Source: Ornithodoros turicata
Lineage: Eukaryota > Arthropoda > Arachnida > Ixodida > Argasidae
NCBI RefSeq assembly: GCF_037126465.1
Contig: NC_088203.1
Location: 88,846,668-88,910,667 of the forward strand
DNA length: 64,000 bases
Direction: 5' to 3'
Position 1 is the stretch's first letter. Every line of letters starts with the position of its first letter. The notes under the pieces were generated by a model. It was not told the origin of the DNA. It ran no database searches and saw only the letters and a program-made list of their open reading frames with translations. The position numbers were made by a program, and so were the translations under genes. Shown piece after piece: positions 63,823-64,000 of this stretch.

Positions 63823-64000
63823 AGGTCTCATTGACGTCATAGCTCCAACCCTTCACATTGATTTGTCCATTCTAAACCTACTAATCGCTGACTGGCCGTT
63901 CACAGCTCCACCCCTTCATGCAATTGGCTGGCAAAGCTCTGCCCCTTCACGCTGATTGGCCGATTCTATGCCTACCTATCGTTGATTGGCTCGCTTGGCT
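63823..64000. repeat. Imperfect tandem repeat rich in ATTGGC (CCAAT) words, cut by window end
   Basis: CCATTCTAAACCTACTAATC (63868 region) and GATTCTATGCCTACCTATCG (63962 region) recur about 90 bases apart, each followed by TGAYTGGC; AGCTCYRCCCCTTCA occurs three times. The array runs off the window. Confidence 0.6.

Overview
This is eukaryotic nuclear DNA, most likely from a hard tick (Ixodida). The grounds are an M13 (neprilysin-like) metallopeptidase homologue of the kind greatly expanded in ticks, two families of tRNA-derived SINEs of the tick type, introns with GT-AG borders, AATAAA signals and a very high load of arthropod-type transposons. There are no operons, Shine-Dalgarno sites or CRISPR arrays. 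The tick assignment is inference and I name no species.

Only one ordinary host gene is visible: the 3' part of an intronless M13 homologue (1-2166, +) whose zinc-binding motif has been replaced, so it is probably a catalytically dead member. Almost everything else that can be recognised is mobile DNA of different ages, often nested.

Main blocks. (1) 3.1-4.5 kb: decayed non-LTR retrotransposon fragments. (2) 7.8-11.8 kb: a SINE, palindromic MITEs and a TTAA-flanked element. (3) 12299-18077: a 5.78-kb P-superfamily (THAP9-like) DNA transposon with 38-bp terminal inverted repeats and a seven-exon transposase gene, killed by a 258-bp MITE inserted in its start codon, an in-frame stop and a frameshift. 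(4) 20.6-25.4 kb: foldback MITEs, one with a second MITE nested in it, and a Ty3/gypsy-like gag relic. (5) 27001-35746: a three-level nest, in which a TIR-bearing MITE is interrupted by an RNase H-bearing non-LTR retrotransposon (13-bp target duplication), itself interrupted by a young Penelope-like element (another 13-bp target duplication). The Penelope-like element encodes an intact 300-aa SGNH/GDSL-hydrolase-like ORF1 and an intact 902-aa reverse transcriptase with a C-terminal GIY-YIG endonuclease, arranged as a partial copy followed head-to-tail by a full copy with an inverted 5' piece. This is the most interesting system in the window. (6) 39-64 kb: Tigger-like, hAT-like, mariner-like and I-like relics, SINEs, MITEs and microsatellites.

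How the parts relate. The non-LTR elements (machinery for target-primed insertion) are the plausible source of the enzymes that moved the SINEs; the MITEs would have depended on transposases such as the hAT, Tigger and P proteins whose relics are here. Of all these only the Penelope-like element still has apparently intact coding capacity. Large intervals between elements contain nothing I can recognise; they are listed as such.
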